64,000 bases of DNA. It comes from Candidatus Poribacteria bacterium (GTDB lineage: Bacteria > Poribacteria > WGA-4E > WGA-3G). The stretch spans positions 62,001-126,000 of the forward strand of contig JAAXHL010000132.1 in the NCBI GenBank assembly GCA_012270865.1, written 5' to 3'. Positions 51,737 to 60,145 of the stretch are shown here, piece after piece. The notes under the pieces are model-generated. The model saw only the letters and a list, made by a program, of their open reading frames with translations, did no database searches and was not told where the DNA came from. A program made the position numbers and the translations under genes. How positions within the stretch are numbered: the first letter of the stretch is position 1; every line of letters begins with the position of its first letter.

Positions 51737-52201
51737 CTAATCAAGCTCTGCGCCGCACTTCGGACAGGTATTCTTCCACGCCAAACGTCTGCCTTCACCA
51801 CAAACGCTACAGACACCGAGCGGGTACTCATCCGGTTTCGCACGGCTACCACCTTTTTTGTACGTTACGATTAACCAGACTGTTTTACCATCTTCTTCGT
51901 AACCGTAAAACGGACCTTCCTTTTTGCCATCATAGGATTTGCCGACATGTTTAGGATAGGCTCCTGTAGACCTAAGGTTCCCGTTCTCATGATAGGTAAT
52001 ACAGGACCCCTCGTATTTGTTATCTCGGAAGGAGGCTTCGCCTGCCTTATTCCCATTTTTGTGGTAAGTAATCCAAGGTCCGTCCTTCTTACCGTGAATG
52101 TAGGCACCTTCGCTTCGCTTATTCCCATTCGCATAATAGGTAATCCAATAGCCGTGCTTCTTACCATCAACCATTTCGCCAGTTGTTAATGAATTCGCCA
52201 T
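51737..52201 (-). CDS. MORN-variant repeat protein with zinc ribbon, paralogue
   Basis: This 154-residue protein from the ATG at 52201 is a close paralogue of the one at 42636. The repeats are GKKHGYWITYYANGNKRSEG, GKKDGPWITYHKNGNKAGEA, NKYEGSCITYHENGNLRSTG and GKKEGPFYGYEEDGK. The tail is CSVCGEGRRLAWKNTCPKCG. The track start at 52261 lies within the leader repeat, and CCGCAAGGAAAATTA supplies the ribosome-binding site. It lies between two HHH-domain genes, and the three form a cassette on the same strand. A link to DNA metabolism is inferred from context only. Confidence 0.85.
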   Translation of the reverse strand: MANSLTTGEMVDGKKHGYWITYYANGNKRSEGAYIHGKKDGPWITYHKNGNKAGEASFRDNKYEGSCITYHENGNLRSTGAYPKHVGKSYDGKKEGPFYGYEEDGKTVWLIVTYKKGGSRAKPDEYPLGVCSVCGEGRRLAWKNTCPKCGAELD

Positions 52202-52209
52202 TTTTCTAA

Positions 52210-52362
52210 TTTTCCTTGCGGTTAAACAATACGAATTTAAACTTTGACGTTCCCTTCTCAAGTCCGCTCTCCATTTTGCGGCGTACTACTCGCCTACCCC
52301 CTTGATAAGGGGGATAAAGGGGGGTTGCGATCTGCTTCATTACGAGCTACGGACTTTGATTT
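52210..52362 (-). repeat. leader repeat, copy A, interrupted at 52277-52337
   Basis: The leader repeat that is intact at 43127-43205 is split here after ATGGAGAGCGGA by a 61-bp insert, then resumes with GTAGCTCGTAATG. Comparison with copy B gives precise borders for the insert. Confidence 0.78.
52277..52337. mobile_element. 61-bp nested palindromic element
   Basis: TGCGGCGTACTACTCGCC at one end, CCCCCTTGATAAGGGGG inside and CGATCTGCTT at the other end. The same unit is inserted into a different repeat at 22004-22062. The empty site is the leader repeat at 43127. Confidence 0.7.
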
Positions 52363-52888
52363 ACTTTTTCACCAAAGCTGCATCAAGATACGCCTCAAAT
52401 TTCTCTAAAGTTTTCTTACCGATGCCTTTGAAACCCTTGAGTTTCCCTTCATCAATCGCTGCTCGGAGCGAAGCGAGGCTATCGACACCGAGTTCTTCAT
52501 AAAGTCGCTTAATCGTCTTGGCACCGAGTCCCGGAATAGGCACGAGTTCCACGACGGTTCGCGGTGTATCGCCTGCGAATTCTTCGAGTTTCGCGCTCGT
52601 GCCAGTGTTCAGAAATTCCTCGACGATTTTCGCTACGACTTCGCCAGCCGCCGGAATCTCCTCTATTAATCGTCCTTGGGCGATGAGGTCCGACATCGGT
52701 TCCGGAAAACGAGAGATATAATTCGACAACCACGGGTATCGCGACGCGTGGTCTTCTGGATAGTCGGCGATAATCAAAAATGTATGAAGTTCTAAGAACT
52801 TTAACGCAATCTCATCGTTCTGATGCCAGCGCGTCCGCCCTTTCGCATCAATATAAGAGCCTTCTTCTAAGTTTTTTTCATCGCTCAC
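52361..52888 (-). CDS. helix-hairpin-helix protein (PolX N-terminal-like), copy 2
   Basis: This is a 175-residue paralogue of the gene at 51178. A GTG at 52888 with GGAGGAAAAACA upstream is taken as the start (track 52924). It keeps the helical bundle (ALKFLELHTFLIIADYPEDH) and three HHH motifs: IEEIPAAGEVVAKIVEEFLN, LVPIPGLGAKTIKRLYEELG and KLKGFKGIGKKTLEKFEAYL. The N-terminal DAKGRTRWHQNDEIALK region differs from copy 1. It heads the HHH-MORN-HHH cassette. A WD40 remnant lies just upstream. It probably binds structured or nicked DNA, by analogy with PolX domains. Confidence 0.8.
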   Translation of the reverse strand: MSDEKNLEEGSYIDAKGRTRWHQNDEIALKFLELHTFLIIADYPEDHASRYPWLSNYISRFPEPMSDLIAQGRLIEEIPAAGEVVAKIVEEFLNTGTSAKLEEFAGDTPRTVVELVPIPGLGAKTIKRLYEELGVDSLASLRAAIDEGKLKGFKGIGKKTLEKFEAYLDAALVKK

Positions 52889-52906
52889 TGTTTTTCCTCC
52901 AATGTA

Positions 52907-53013
52907 GTATCTGAATCGTAGCATCCCACAACGCGACCGCTAAATAATCGCCATTTGGTGAGAATGCTAACGCGTGAAAAGCAACCTCCAAAGTCGCTCC
53001 TTGCACCGACAAA
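52907..53013 (-). pseudogene. WD40-repeat gene remnant
   Basis: The minus strand between the element at 53029 and the HHH gene reads LSVQGATLEVAFHALAFSPN, then GDYLAVALWDATIQI. 'xLAFSPxGxxLAxAxxDxxIxI' is one WD40 blade. No start and no other blade is present, so the rest was lost when the flanking repeats arrived or recombined. Confidence 0.65.
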
Positions 53014-53028
53014 CATAAGAAATTAAAT

Positions 53029-53208
53029 AGTACTTACGCATGCTGTTCTTTTGTATCATAGGCTTTTAGCCTGTTCTTTTGTATCATAGGCTTTTAGCCT
53101 GTTCTTTTGTAGGATATGCTTTTGGTCTCCTGTGCCCTGAGAACCTTTCTGTTTTTTGAGAGTTTACTGGCTAACGAAGCAGCATATCGTCAACATTGGG
53201 TAAGTCCT
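53029..53208. repeat. degenerate TACTTACGCA/GTAAGTCCT element with tandem 28-mers
   Basis: The ends match the TIR family seen at 1931, 4451, 9761 and 16923. The interior holds two exact copies of a 28-bp unit (CTGTTCTTTTGTATCATAGG...) at 53043-53070 and 53071-53098 and a third diverged one to 53126. Confidence 0.65.
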
Positions 53209-53264
53209 GTTAAATAGAAGAAAGACAAACAAATTTTTCATGGAATAAGAATAAAAAGCAGTTC

Positions 53265-53294
53265 GTAGGGGCTGGGTTACCCGGTTTCCCCTAC
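53265..53294. repeat. GTAGGGGCTGGGTTACCC palindrome, copy 1
   Basis: GTAGGGGCTGGGTTACCCGG with TTTCCCCTAC. An imperfect member of the family that is perfect at 61589 and 63223. It lies just after the Rieske gene at 53319. Confidence 0.7.
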
Positions 53295-53318
53295 GAAGTT
53301 GCGAAGTGTAAAATTCTG

Positions 53319-55067
53319 CTATTCGTAGAGTTCCGTCGCGGTTTCGCCGCGTGCGAAACGGTGTGCAGTCTGGACAGCGGAATCGTTTCCAGCGTTTCGG
53401 CGGATATCCGTTGCCCATCGTGCCAACCCTACTATCAACTGATTTCTCGCAGGGTGCGCTTCACATGTCTCCCACTCCTCAGAGACGATAGAAATTGAAC
53501 TGAGAAGTTCATCGCCGTTATCGTCCTTGAGGATACAGAGTCCCATCTCAGTCATCAACCGCTCCGCGGAGCCGCCCGCATTAAGATATTCGCGGGTACG
53601 TCGTCCAATTTCTTGGATACGGACCGATTCAATCGCCTCTAAAATTTCGTCAATCGCCGAGTCTTCATCAAGTGCTATAGGCGTTGCAGATGTCCTCGCC
53701 GCTGTGACGGGTTGATGCCGAATGTTAAGCCACCGGTTGTTGAAAAATCGCCACGCGGCATGATAAAGTGCCTTCGCTGCGATTTTCGTGCCACCGTACC
53801 GAAGCACCTTCCTCACCACTGATGAGATTTCCATTTCATCCTTTAACTCCCACCAACCCGGACTCATATTTACCGGTGTCCGTGCCATTCTATCCGCTGC
53901 CGTCATAACCATAGTCGTCGCAAGCGTGTTAATCGGGACACCCGCAGTAAGCATTTCCGTTACAGCATCAAACACTTCATCGAGATCTCCACTCACGAGT
54001 GCTGCCGAAAATTTATCTTCGTCGTAATCGGCGGTACTTTCAGTTGACGTGCCTTGCGGAAGTTCATCAAAGATAGGGTCAATTTCTTCAAGTTTTTGGA
54101 TGGCTTCACGGTGAAGCTCTCCCGGTCTACCACGTCCCTGTCCAAGAATCTTCGCGCCGAGGCTGCAGACTAACTCGCCTGTTAATTCCCAGCCAAATCG
54201 TTCCTGTAACTCAGCCAAATGTACAAGATCAATAAGGTTTCTGTAATGGTTGAGGAAGAACGGTTGAACCGCACATTCAAAGAAGAGCGGGAGGATCTTT
54301 TCATCATGTCCGCCCAATCGTCGTGCGGTAATCAGACATTTTTCGATGCCTTCCCACTCTTTATCAGCAGTGAACACACGAATCCAATTTTCGAGTTTTT
54401 CCCAGTCAATCGGTGGTGGCAAAGGTTGACGGTCGGGACGATCGCCGAGTCTACCGGCTGCACCTGACGCAGACATCATCAGCGGAATGAGACGGTCTTC
54501 AGGCTGATACTTATGTGCGACCTTAAGTCCGTTCATCATCCTTGCCAACTTTCCACCGCCATTGAAGGCATCCTCATCTGTAGAAATATGGTGTCCCATG
54601 TGCTTCACCATGATTTCCAACGTCTCTTCTTCCGAAACACCCCTCGCCAACATAATAGCAATGGCTTTAGAAAGCGTCCAGTTGTCATGGGACAGCAACC
54701 CCTCTTTTAGCAGGAGGAAATGCGCATCGTCGCGTTTCTTACCGCCGCTCGCGACATCCACATAAATATCGCCATTTCGGACTTCAACAGGAAACGTGGC
54801 GAGGTCATCACAACCGCCGGTGAAGCAGCCGCCGCCTTCCATGTCGTAACTCCAACCGTGCCAATCGCACGATAAAACGCCTTTCCTGACGCGTCCCCTC
54901 ACAAGCGGATACCCCATGTGTGGACACTGATTATCCGTCGCATAGACGGCACCTTCATGTTCAAAGAGAGCGATGCTATGCCCCTCAACCCTGACTGCCC
55001 TCGGTTTTCCCTCTGCTATATCGCTGCGGGCAGCAACTTTAACGAAATTTCCATTTTCTGATGACAT
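53319..55067 (-). CDS. Rieske [2Fe-2S] protein with large unknown helical domain, copy 1
   Basis: This 582-residue protein starts at the ATG at 55067 (GGAGAAATATATA upstream). Residues 1-105 are a Rieske domain: cluster ligands CPHMGYPL (CxH) and CDWHGWSYD (CxxH). Residues 110-582 are alpha-helical and have no match I recognise. Conserved marks shared with the paralogue at 57080 include HMGHHI (H-x3-H), MMNGLKVAH, LFFECAV, AADRMARTPVN, HAAWRFFNNRWLNI, YLNAGGSAERLMTE and AHPARNQLIVGLAR. No signal peptide. The Rieske domain would transfer electrons to whatever the C-terminal part binds. It is downstream of the ankyrin genes. Confidence 0.85.
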   Translation of the reverse strand: MSSENGNFVKVAARSDIAEGKPRAVRVEGHSIALFEHEGAVYATDNQCPHMGYPLVRGRVRKGVLSCDWHGWSYDMEGGGCFTGGCDDLATFPVEVRNGDIYVDVASGGKKRDDAHFLLLKEGLLSHDNWTLSKAIAIMLARGVSEEETLEIMVKHMGHHISTDEDAFNGGGKLARMMNGLKVAHKYQPEDRLIPLMMSASGAAGRLGDRPDRQPLPPPIDWEKLENWIRVFTADKEWEGIEKCLITARRLGGHDEKILPLFFECAVQPFFLNHYRNLIDLVHLAELQERFGWELTGELVCSLGAKILGQGRGRPGELHREAIQKLEEIDPIFDELPQGTSTESTADYDEDKFSAALVSGDLDEVFDAVTEMLTAGVPINTLATTMVMTAADRMARTPVNMSPGWWELKDEMEISSVVRKVLRYGGTKIAAKALYHAAWRFFNNRWLNIRHQPVTAARTSATPIALDEDSAIDEILEAIESVRIQEIGRRTREYLNAGGSAERLMTEMGLCILKDDNGDELLSSISIVSEEWETCEAHPARNQLIVGLARWATDIRRNAGNDSAVQTAHRFARGETATELYE

Positions 55068-55195
55068 TATATATTTCTCCTTTTGGCACGACGTTGTAAT
55101 CGCACCAACGGTTATCGGTAATATTCCATCTACAACTGTAATCGTTCTTATCAGACAAATCCGTGTCACTAACACATCGGCTGAATCAGTGGATT

Positions 55196-55756
55196 CTATA
55201 CCTCCGAAGCACCAATCTTTTGCAAATACGCAATCGCGCCTCTGTTCCCGCTTTTTAAAGCAATCCCGAGTGGGGTCTGATTCTGATAGTGGCGACGATC
55301 ATTCATATCGGCACCCGCATCAATCAGGATTTCCAACGTCTCCGCGTATTCTTGTTCTCGACCTTCACCGCAGGAAGAACCCCCAAACGCAGCGGCATGT
55401 AGCGCATCTAAAGATGTTGGATCCGCTCCGTTTTCAAGAAGTAGCCGGATCGTTGAAATCTGTGCATTATTGGCAGCCCAAGAAAGCACAGAACGGTACC
55501 AGTTTGCGTCACTGGCATTAATATCCGAACCGTGTTCAAGCAGCTTAAGAACAAGTCGGTCTTTCCCGTCATTGACAGCGTAATGCAGCGCGGTACTGCC
55601 TTTGACGAACGGTTGTCCTTGTTCATCTGGACCCGGCCACGCCAATTTCGCAATTTCTGGATGCGCTTCGACAATAGCAACGCCAAGAGCCTCTTCTTCT
55701 TCCTTATATTTCGTAGCCAGCAATTTATAGAATGGTGAACTTTCATTGTGCTGCAT
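55196..55756 (-). CDS. ankyrin-repeat protein, short
   Basis: This 186-residue protein starts at the ATG at 55756 (GGGGGA upstream; the track start at 55762 is a TTG). Four or so ankyrin repeats are visible: KGSTALHYAVNDGKDRLVLK, LLEHGSDINASDANW, LLENGADPTSLDALHAAAFG and LIDAGADMNDRRHYQNQTPL. There is no signal peptide or other domain. It lies between the longer ankyrin gene and a Rieske gene, all on the same strand with short gaps, and may act as a scaffold or inhibitor for the Rieske proteins. That role is inference from context. Confidence 0.88.
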   Translation of the reverse strand: MQHNESSPFYKLLATKYKEEEEALGVAIVEAHPEIAKLAWPGPDEQGQPFVKGSTALHYAVNDGKDRLVLKLLEHGSDINASDANWYRSVLSWAANNAQISTIRLLLENGADPTSLDALHAAAFGGSSCGEGREQEYAETLEILIDAGADMNDRRHYQNQTPLGIALKSGNRGAIAYLQKIGASEV

Positions 55757-55798
55757 ATTCAAATCCCCCTACGCTTGATTAGGAAAAATAAACTTCGG

Positions 55799-57073
55799 TT
55801 ACTTATCGGTCTCCGCTCCTAATTTTATCAGGAAATCTGCAACCGATTTCCGTTTCGCTTCCTTGGCGTAATCAACAGGTGTCTGTCCCGAATCATCACG
55901 TACGTTTAAATCCGCACCGTGTTCAATCAACAACGCTGCTTGGTTTTTACCGACACCCTTCTGCGCAATAAAATGTAGAGGGGTCTGCCCTTTATCATCC
56001 GTTACATTCGGGTCAGCACCGTTTGCCAATAAACAGGCGACACCGTTCGTCAAACCGCGTTGTGAAACCCAATGTAGCGGTGTCCACATTCCACGCCGAT
56101 GTTTCTGACGCGCGTTGATGTCCCAACCTTTGGCGAGAAACCCTTTCACCAATGCATCAAACCGCTTCGGTCCCTGCCCAACAAGCACATACCAATCCCG
56201 CAAATTGATCTCATAGCCTAAGTCAATGAGCAAGTCAACGATTGCCATCTGTTTGGATTGAAGTGCTATTTCGAGCAGTGGCATCGTCGGTCCAACCTGA
56301 TACGCATAGACATGTCCACCCGGAACTTCGGACGTTTGCTGGCTATCAAGATTAGGTATCACGTAGCCTTTAGCGGATTTCACATTGATCCGAAGTTTGA
56401 GGAGTTCCGTTTTTTTTTCAAATTCCGCCTTTGCGCGTTGAACATCCCCCATCGCGCAATAGAGAACAACATCCGCCTCGGCACCTTGGTCAAGGAGATA
56501 CCGACACACCTCGGGCCGTCTTCGCATTGTCCACTGCGCTGGCGTTCCGTAATGGTCACGATCCCGTAGGTTTATGTCTGCCCCGTGTGCAAGCAGTAGC
56601 TCAGCAATGCGAGGGGTCGCTGCGAAATGGAGTGGCGACATACCGTCGCTTCCCGGAGCGTTGACAACCTCTGGGTTTTCACGTATCAACGTTTCAAGCG
56701 TGTCGGACATATCTAAACCCGCGGCAGAGTGTGCGTCAATTGTTGCACCCTGTTCGATGAGGTATTCAGCGAGTTCTCTGTTGTAACTCAGCATAGACCC
56801 CGCAGCGTGCTGGAGTGCTGAAGTGCCACCTGCCCACCAAGAACTCTTGGCATCAATACCCGCCCCGGCATCAAGTAGCACCTGAATGAGTTCGCGGTTG
56901 CCAGATGCAGCGGCAAACACAATCGCTGGCGCGTCAAAGGCAAACCAAGGCGCATCAATGAATTCGAGAAGCGCATCGTTATCTGCTAACAGGGACCTGA
57001 CGAGGGTCGCGTCCCCGTTATTCACAGCCTCAATATATTCCGCACGCGAGAAGTGCCAAGCGTTTTGGCTCAT
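55799..57073 (-). CDS. ankyrin-repeat protein, long
   Basis: This 424-residue protein consists of ankyrin repeats from end to end: VRSLLADNDALLEFID at the start, LIQVLLDAGAGIDAKSSWWA, SALQHAAGSMLSYNRELAEY, SPLHFAATPRIAELLLAHGA, WTPLHWVSQRGLTNGVACLL and QTPLHFIAQKGVGKNQAALL near the end. There is no signal peptide. The stop of the upstream Rieske gene and this start are only 6 bp apart, so translation is probably coupled. In bacteria ankyrin proteins act as adaptors; a partner could be the Rieske protein. Confidence 0.9.
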   Translation of the reverse strand: MSQNAWHFSRAEYIEAVNNGDATLVRSLLADNDALLEFIDAPWFAFDAPAIVFAAASGNRELIQVLLDAGAGIDAKSSWWAGGTSALQHAAGSMLSYNRELAEYLIEQGATIDAHSAAGLDMSDTLETLIRENPEVVNAPGSDGMSPLHFAATPRIAELLLAHGADINLRDRDHYGTPAQWTMRRRPEVCRYLLDQGAEADVVLYCAMGDVQRAKAEFEKKTELLKLRINVKSAKGYVIPNLDSQQTSEVPGGHVYAYQVGPTMPLLEIALQSKQMAIVDLLIDLGYEINLRDWYVLVGQGPKRFDALVKGFLAKGWDINARQKHRRGMWTPLHWVSQRGLTNGVACLLANGADPNVTDDKGQTPLHFIAQKGVGKNQAALLIEHGADLNVRDDSGQTPVDYAKEAKRKSVADFLIKLGAETDK

Positions 57074-57079
57074 AACGGA

Positions 57080-58816
57080 CTACTCCTCAAAAACCGCAAT
57101 CGTTGTTCTGCCTTCCGCAAACCGCATTGCCGTCGTCGCCGCAGATTTGTTATCCGTGTTCGATCGAATATCGGTGACGTAGCGCGCCAATCCGACCAAC
57201 AGTTGATTCTGTGCCGGGTGACCCTCCGCACGTTTCCATTCTTCAAACACGGTACGCAGTGTCGGCAGGACTTCACTGCCCGTATCATCCCACAGTACCG
57301 TATGACCGATCTCTTCCATCAGTCGCTCAGCAGCGTAGCCAGCATTTAGGTAACCCAGCACCTTTGTTCCGACACCTTGAACGTCGAGCGTTTCGATTGT
57401 ATCAATAATGTCCTTGAGTCCCTCCGCCTCATTCGCAACATCCAGTTTTTCTTGACCCAAAGGTTCGCTGAGATTCCGGGCAGGAATGTTTATCCAGCGA
57501 TCCACAAAAATTTGCCATGCAACGTGGAAAACACCCTTCGCCGCAACAAGATTCCCACCAACCGCTTGTGCACTGCGTAATGATGCCGCAAGGTTGAGCT
57601 CCTGCGTTAAGTTTTCCCAACCCGCATCTACATTTACAGGTGTGTTTGCCATGCGGTCTGCTGCGAGCAGGACAAGCGTTGTAATAATTCTGTCTAACTT
57701 TACACCATCCACCAAGACTGTCTGCACCGCCGCAAAGGATCGTTGGAGATTGACGCTCGTGAGTGCCGAGACGAAAGCATCTTCGTCAAACGCATCGTTT
57801 TCGTCTAAGGTTGCTCCTTCAACGGTAGGCAGCATCTCTCTCATCAGTTGGATAGCGTCTCTGCGGTATCGTTCTGGCTCATCTGGACGATGTCCGATGA
57901 GTTGTGCGCCAAGATAGAAAAGCAGTTCCGAGGCGCGTTCCCACCCGAATTCATCAATCACTTCCGCAAGATAACTGACATAAAGCGGAATATGTGGGGC
58001 ATCAATAAAATGCGGTTCAACTGCACACTCAAAGAGCAACGGACACAATTTGTCCGCATCACCTTTGTGATATGCAGTAAACAAGCAGCGCTCGATGCGT
58101 CCTGACTGTCCTTCATAAGAGAAGTTACGAACCCAACGGCTGATCTTCTCCCACGCAACCGGCTCCGGTAACGGTACAACTTCAAGCCGTTCCGAAGCGG
58201 GACCCGCCGCCGAGCATGCCGCAGTTGTAACGGCGATGAGTCTATCAGCCTCCGTATACCTGCGTCCGACTTTGAGTCCGTTGATGAGTCTGGAGACATC
58301 GCCGCCGCCTTCGGCACCGTGAGAGGTCGCAATATGCCGACTGACGTGTTCCAGAATTGAACCCATCACCTCTTCTTCCGGCACACCGCCTTTCAGTAAC
58401 AGCGCAATCGCTTTGGACATCGTCCATCGGTCTTCGCTTAAAAGACCTTCTCGGAGCAGCTGCTTATGTTCTTCTGCACGCCGGTAGGTCATATCCCCTG
58501 GATCAATCCAAATTTCATCACCTCGGACTTCTACCGGAAAGACGCGCAGATCATCGCATTCGACGTGGAAACAGCCGCCCCCCTCCAAATCAAAACTCCG
58601 ACGGTGCCAATCGCATGTTAGGATACCATTTCGGACCGTCCCTCGCGTCAGTGGATACCCCATGTGCGGACACTGGTTATCCGTCGCGTAAACCTTACCT
58701 TCAACGTTGAAGATCGCAACGCTGCGCCCTTCTCCCATCTGAACCGCCTTCGGTTGCCCTTCAGGAACTTCACTTAACTCGGCGACTTTCACCCAGCTTT
58801 GTGTTTGATCTCCCAT
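57080..58816 (-). CDS. Rieske [2Fe-2S] protein with large unknown helical domain, copy 2
   Basis: This 578-residue protein starts at the ATG at 58816 (GGAGGAACGG upstream; the track start is a TTG). The Rieske ligands are CPHMGYPLTRG and CDWHRRSFDLEGGG. The helical C-terminal domain aligns throughout with the paralogue at 53319: EHVSRHI, LINGLKVGRR, LLFECAVEP, AADRMANTPVN, HVAWQIFVDRWINI, YLNAGYAAERLMEE and GHPAQNQLLVGLARY. It heads the cluster Rieske-ankyrin-ankyrin-Rieske. With the ligands intact it should carry an iron-sulfur cluster. The acceptor or substrate is unknown; it differs from ring-hydroxylating oxygenases, which have a non-haem-iron domain here. Confidence 0.86.
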   Translation of the reverse strand: MGDQTQSWVKVAELSEVPEGQPKAVQMGEGRSVAIFNVEGKVYATDNQCPHMGYPLTRGTVRNGILTCDWHRRSFDLEGGGCFHVECDDLRVFPVEVRGDEIWIDPGDMTYRRAEEHKQLLREGLLSEDRWTMSKAIALLLKGGVPEEEVMGSILEHVSRHIATSHGAEGGGDVSRLINGLKVGRRYTEADRLIAVTTAACSAAGPASERLEVVPLPEPVAWEKISRWVRNFSYEGQSGRIERCLFTAYHKGDADKLCPLLFECAVEPHFIDAPHIPLYVSYLAEVIDEFGWERASELLFYLGAQLIGHRPDEPERYRRDAIQLMREMLPTVEGATLDENDAFDEDAFVSALTSVNLQRSFAAVQTVLVDGVKLDRIITTLVLLAADRMANTPVNVDAGWENLTQELNLAASLRSAQAVGGNLVAAKGVFHVAWQIFVDRWINIPARNLSEPLGQEKLDVANEAEGLKDIIDTIETLDVQGVGTKVLGYLNAGYAAERLMEEIGHTVLWDDTGSEVLPTLRTVFEEWKRAEGHPAQNQLLVGLARYVTDIRSNTDNKSAATTAMRFAEGRTTIAVFEE

Positions 58817-60145
58817 AATTTTCCGTTCCTCCAAATTGTGTTAGTATACCATAAATTAAAATAAAAAACACCCGTCCAAACTTAACGACTATAAAGTATT
58901 ATACCACAAAAAACTTAAACTGTCAATAGGAAATTAAGAATAGGTAAATATGGATTAGCCTTAAAAAACGGATCTATTCCGAATAATTGTCCTGTTGGAA
59001 AGTGAATTTTTGGGGCATTTTCATCAATATACACGATGAAAAATGGAGAAATGTTACAAAATGTTGCCTCGAAACTAAATCTTTTTCTCGGAAGCACAGT
59101 AGGTTGGGTTGAACGGATACCTCCGAAAAAAGCCGCCATAGCAAGCAACTTCGGGTGCCTCGGGATCCCTGAACATTCCAAAGCCGAGAGAAACCCAACG
59201 ATTTTTTCTCAAAGCGGTGTGTTTGTTGGGTTTCGCTGCCCCTATTTTGATGAAGGGGTCTCGGCGAACAGCAGTTTCGGTAGCACTACAAGGGCACTGA
59301 GTTTTACCGCTCAACCCAACCTACGGGTCTGGAAAACTTTATCAAACTCACGTTATATGAGTGAAATAGAAAAAAATTAGCACAAATTGTTAAAATCCTG
59401 ACATATTACGCGCTTTTTAAGCAGAATTAGCACTTTTCACACGGATATTTAGTTTTCGCGTTTTTCAGCAGTTTGCACGAAGCGTCGCGAGCAGAGCTCG
59501 CTCCTACAGAAGAGCACATTTGAAAAATCGTCAAAAATATGGAGAACTAAATGATCCTACTTTTCATGGAAATAATTTTGATTTTTTTATAATTTCCTAT
59601 AATATAATTCCCTATAATAGACATTATCCATCTCCACTTCGACAACCCTACCGCGTCCGTTTGTTCTGAATTGCTCCCCACCGTCTACTGAACAACGCAT
59701 ACCTAAAATAGCCGATTTTTGACAATCATCTTTTGTGAAAATACCTATAATTCTGCGTTTTAAACGCAATTTTTGTTTCATCGGCGATATAAGCAGAATT
59801 GCAAACGGACATCATCTCCACAAGCGACAACGGTTATTAAAAAATCATACTGCCACTTTTTACCCGATTAACAAATATAGTCAGAGTCTGTGTTTTAGGC
59901 ACTTCGTCATGAAGGAAATTCTCATAACCTTTCCAGCAGTTTTGACACTAATAACAGAATTGGCATGAAATTTGCTTTCAACACCGATGTGATTCAGATT
60001 TACGAACAAACGTTTAATAGAAAATTATATTTAGAGCTTACACAAATTGAACAAATATCGGACATTCAGACGCAAAAAATAGAGATTTCTGTCCTTTAAA
60101 ACCCCTAAATTCCCTTATCAGGGGACTATAAGAAGGAGAATAGAA
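58817..60145. other. 1.3-kb non-coding region rich in repeats
   Basis: No supported gene. It contains the 226-bp inverted-repeat element (59099-59324), a TCGCGAGCAGAGCTCGCTCC copy (59485) and a partial CCCTTATCAGGGG unit just before the next gene. The many short ORFs in the track have no family features. Confidence 0.55.
59099..59324. mobile_element. 226-bp element with GTAGGTTGGGTTGA terminal inverted repeats
   Basis: GTAGGTTGGGTTGA at the left end is matched by TCAACCCAACCTAC at the right. The interior has further GGGTTTCG and CAACG fragments but no protein. The layout is that of a non-autonomous MITE. Confidence 0.6.

Noticed and set aside
53043-53126. three tandem 28-bp units resembling a CRISPR array
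   Set aside because: The units are adjacent without spacers and no cas gene is present, so it is a simple tandem repeat inside an element.
54973-55521. 182-residue plus-strand ORF
   Set aside because: It runs antisense to the Rieske and ankyrin gene ends and has no recognisable domain.
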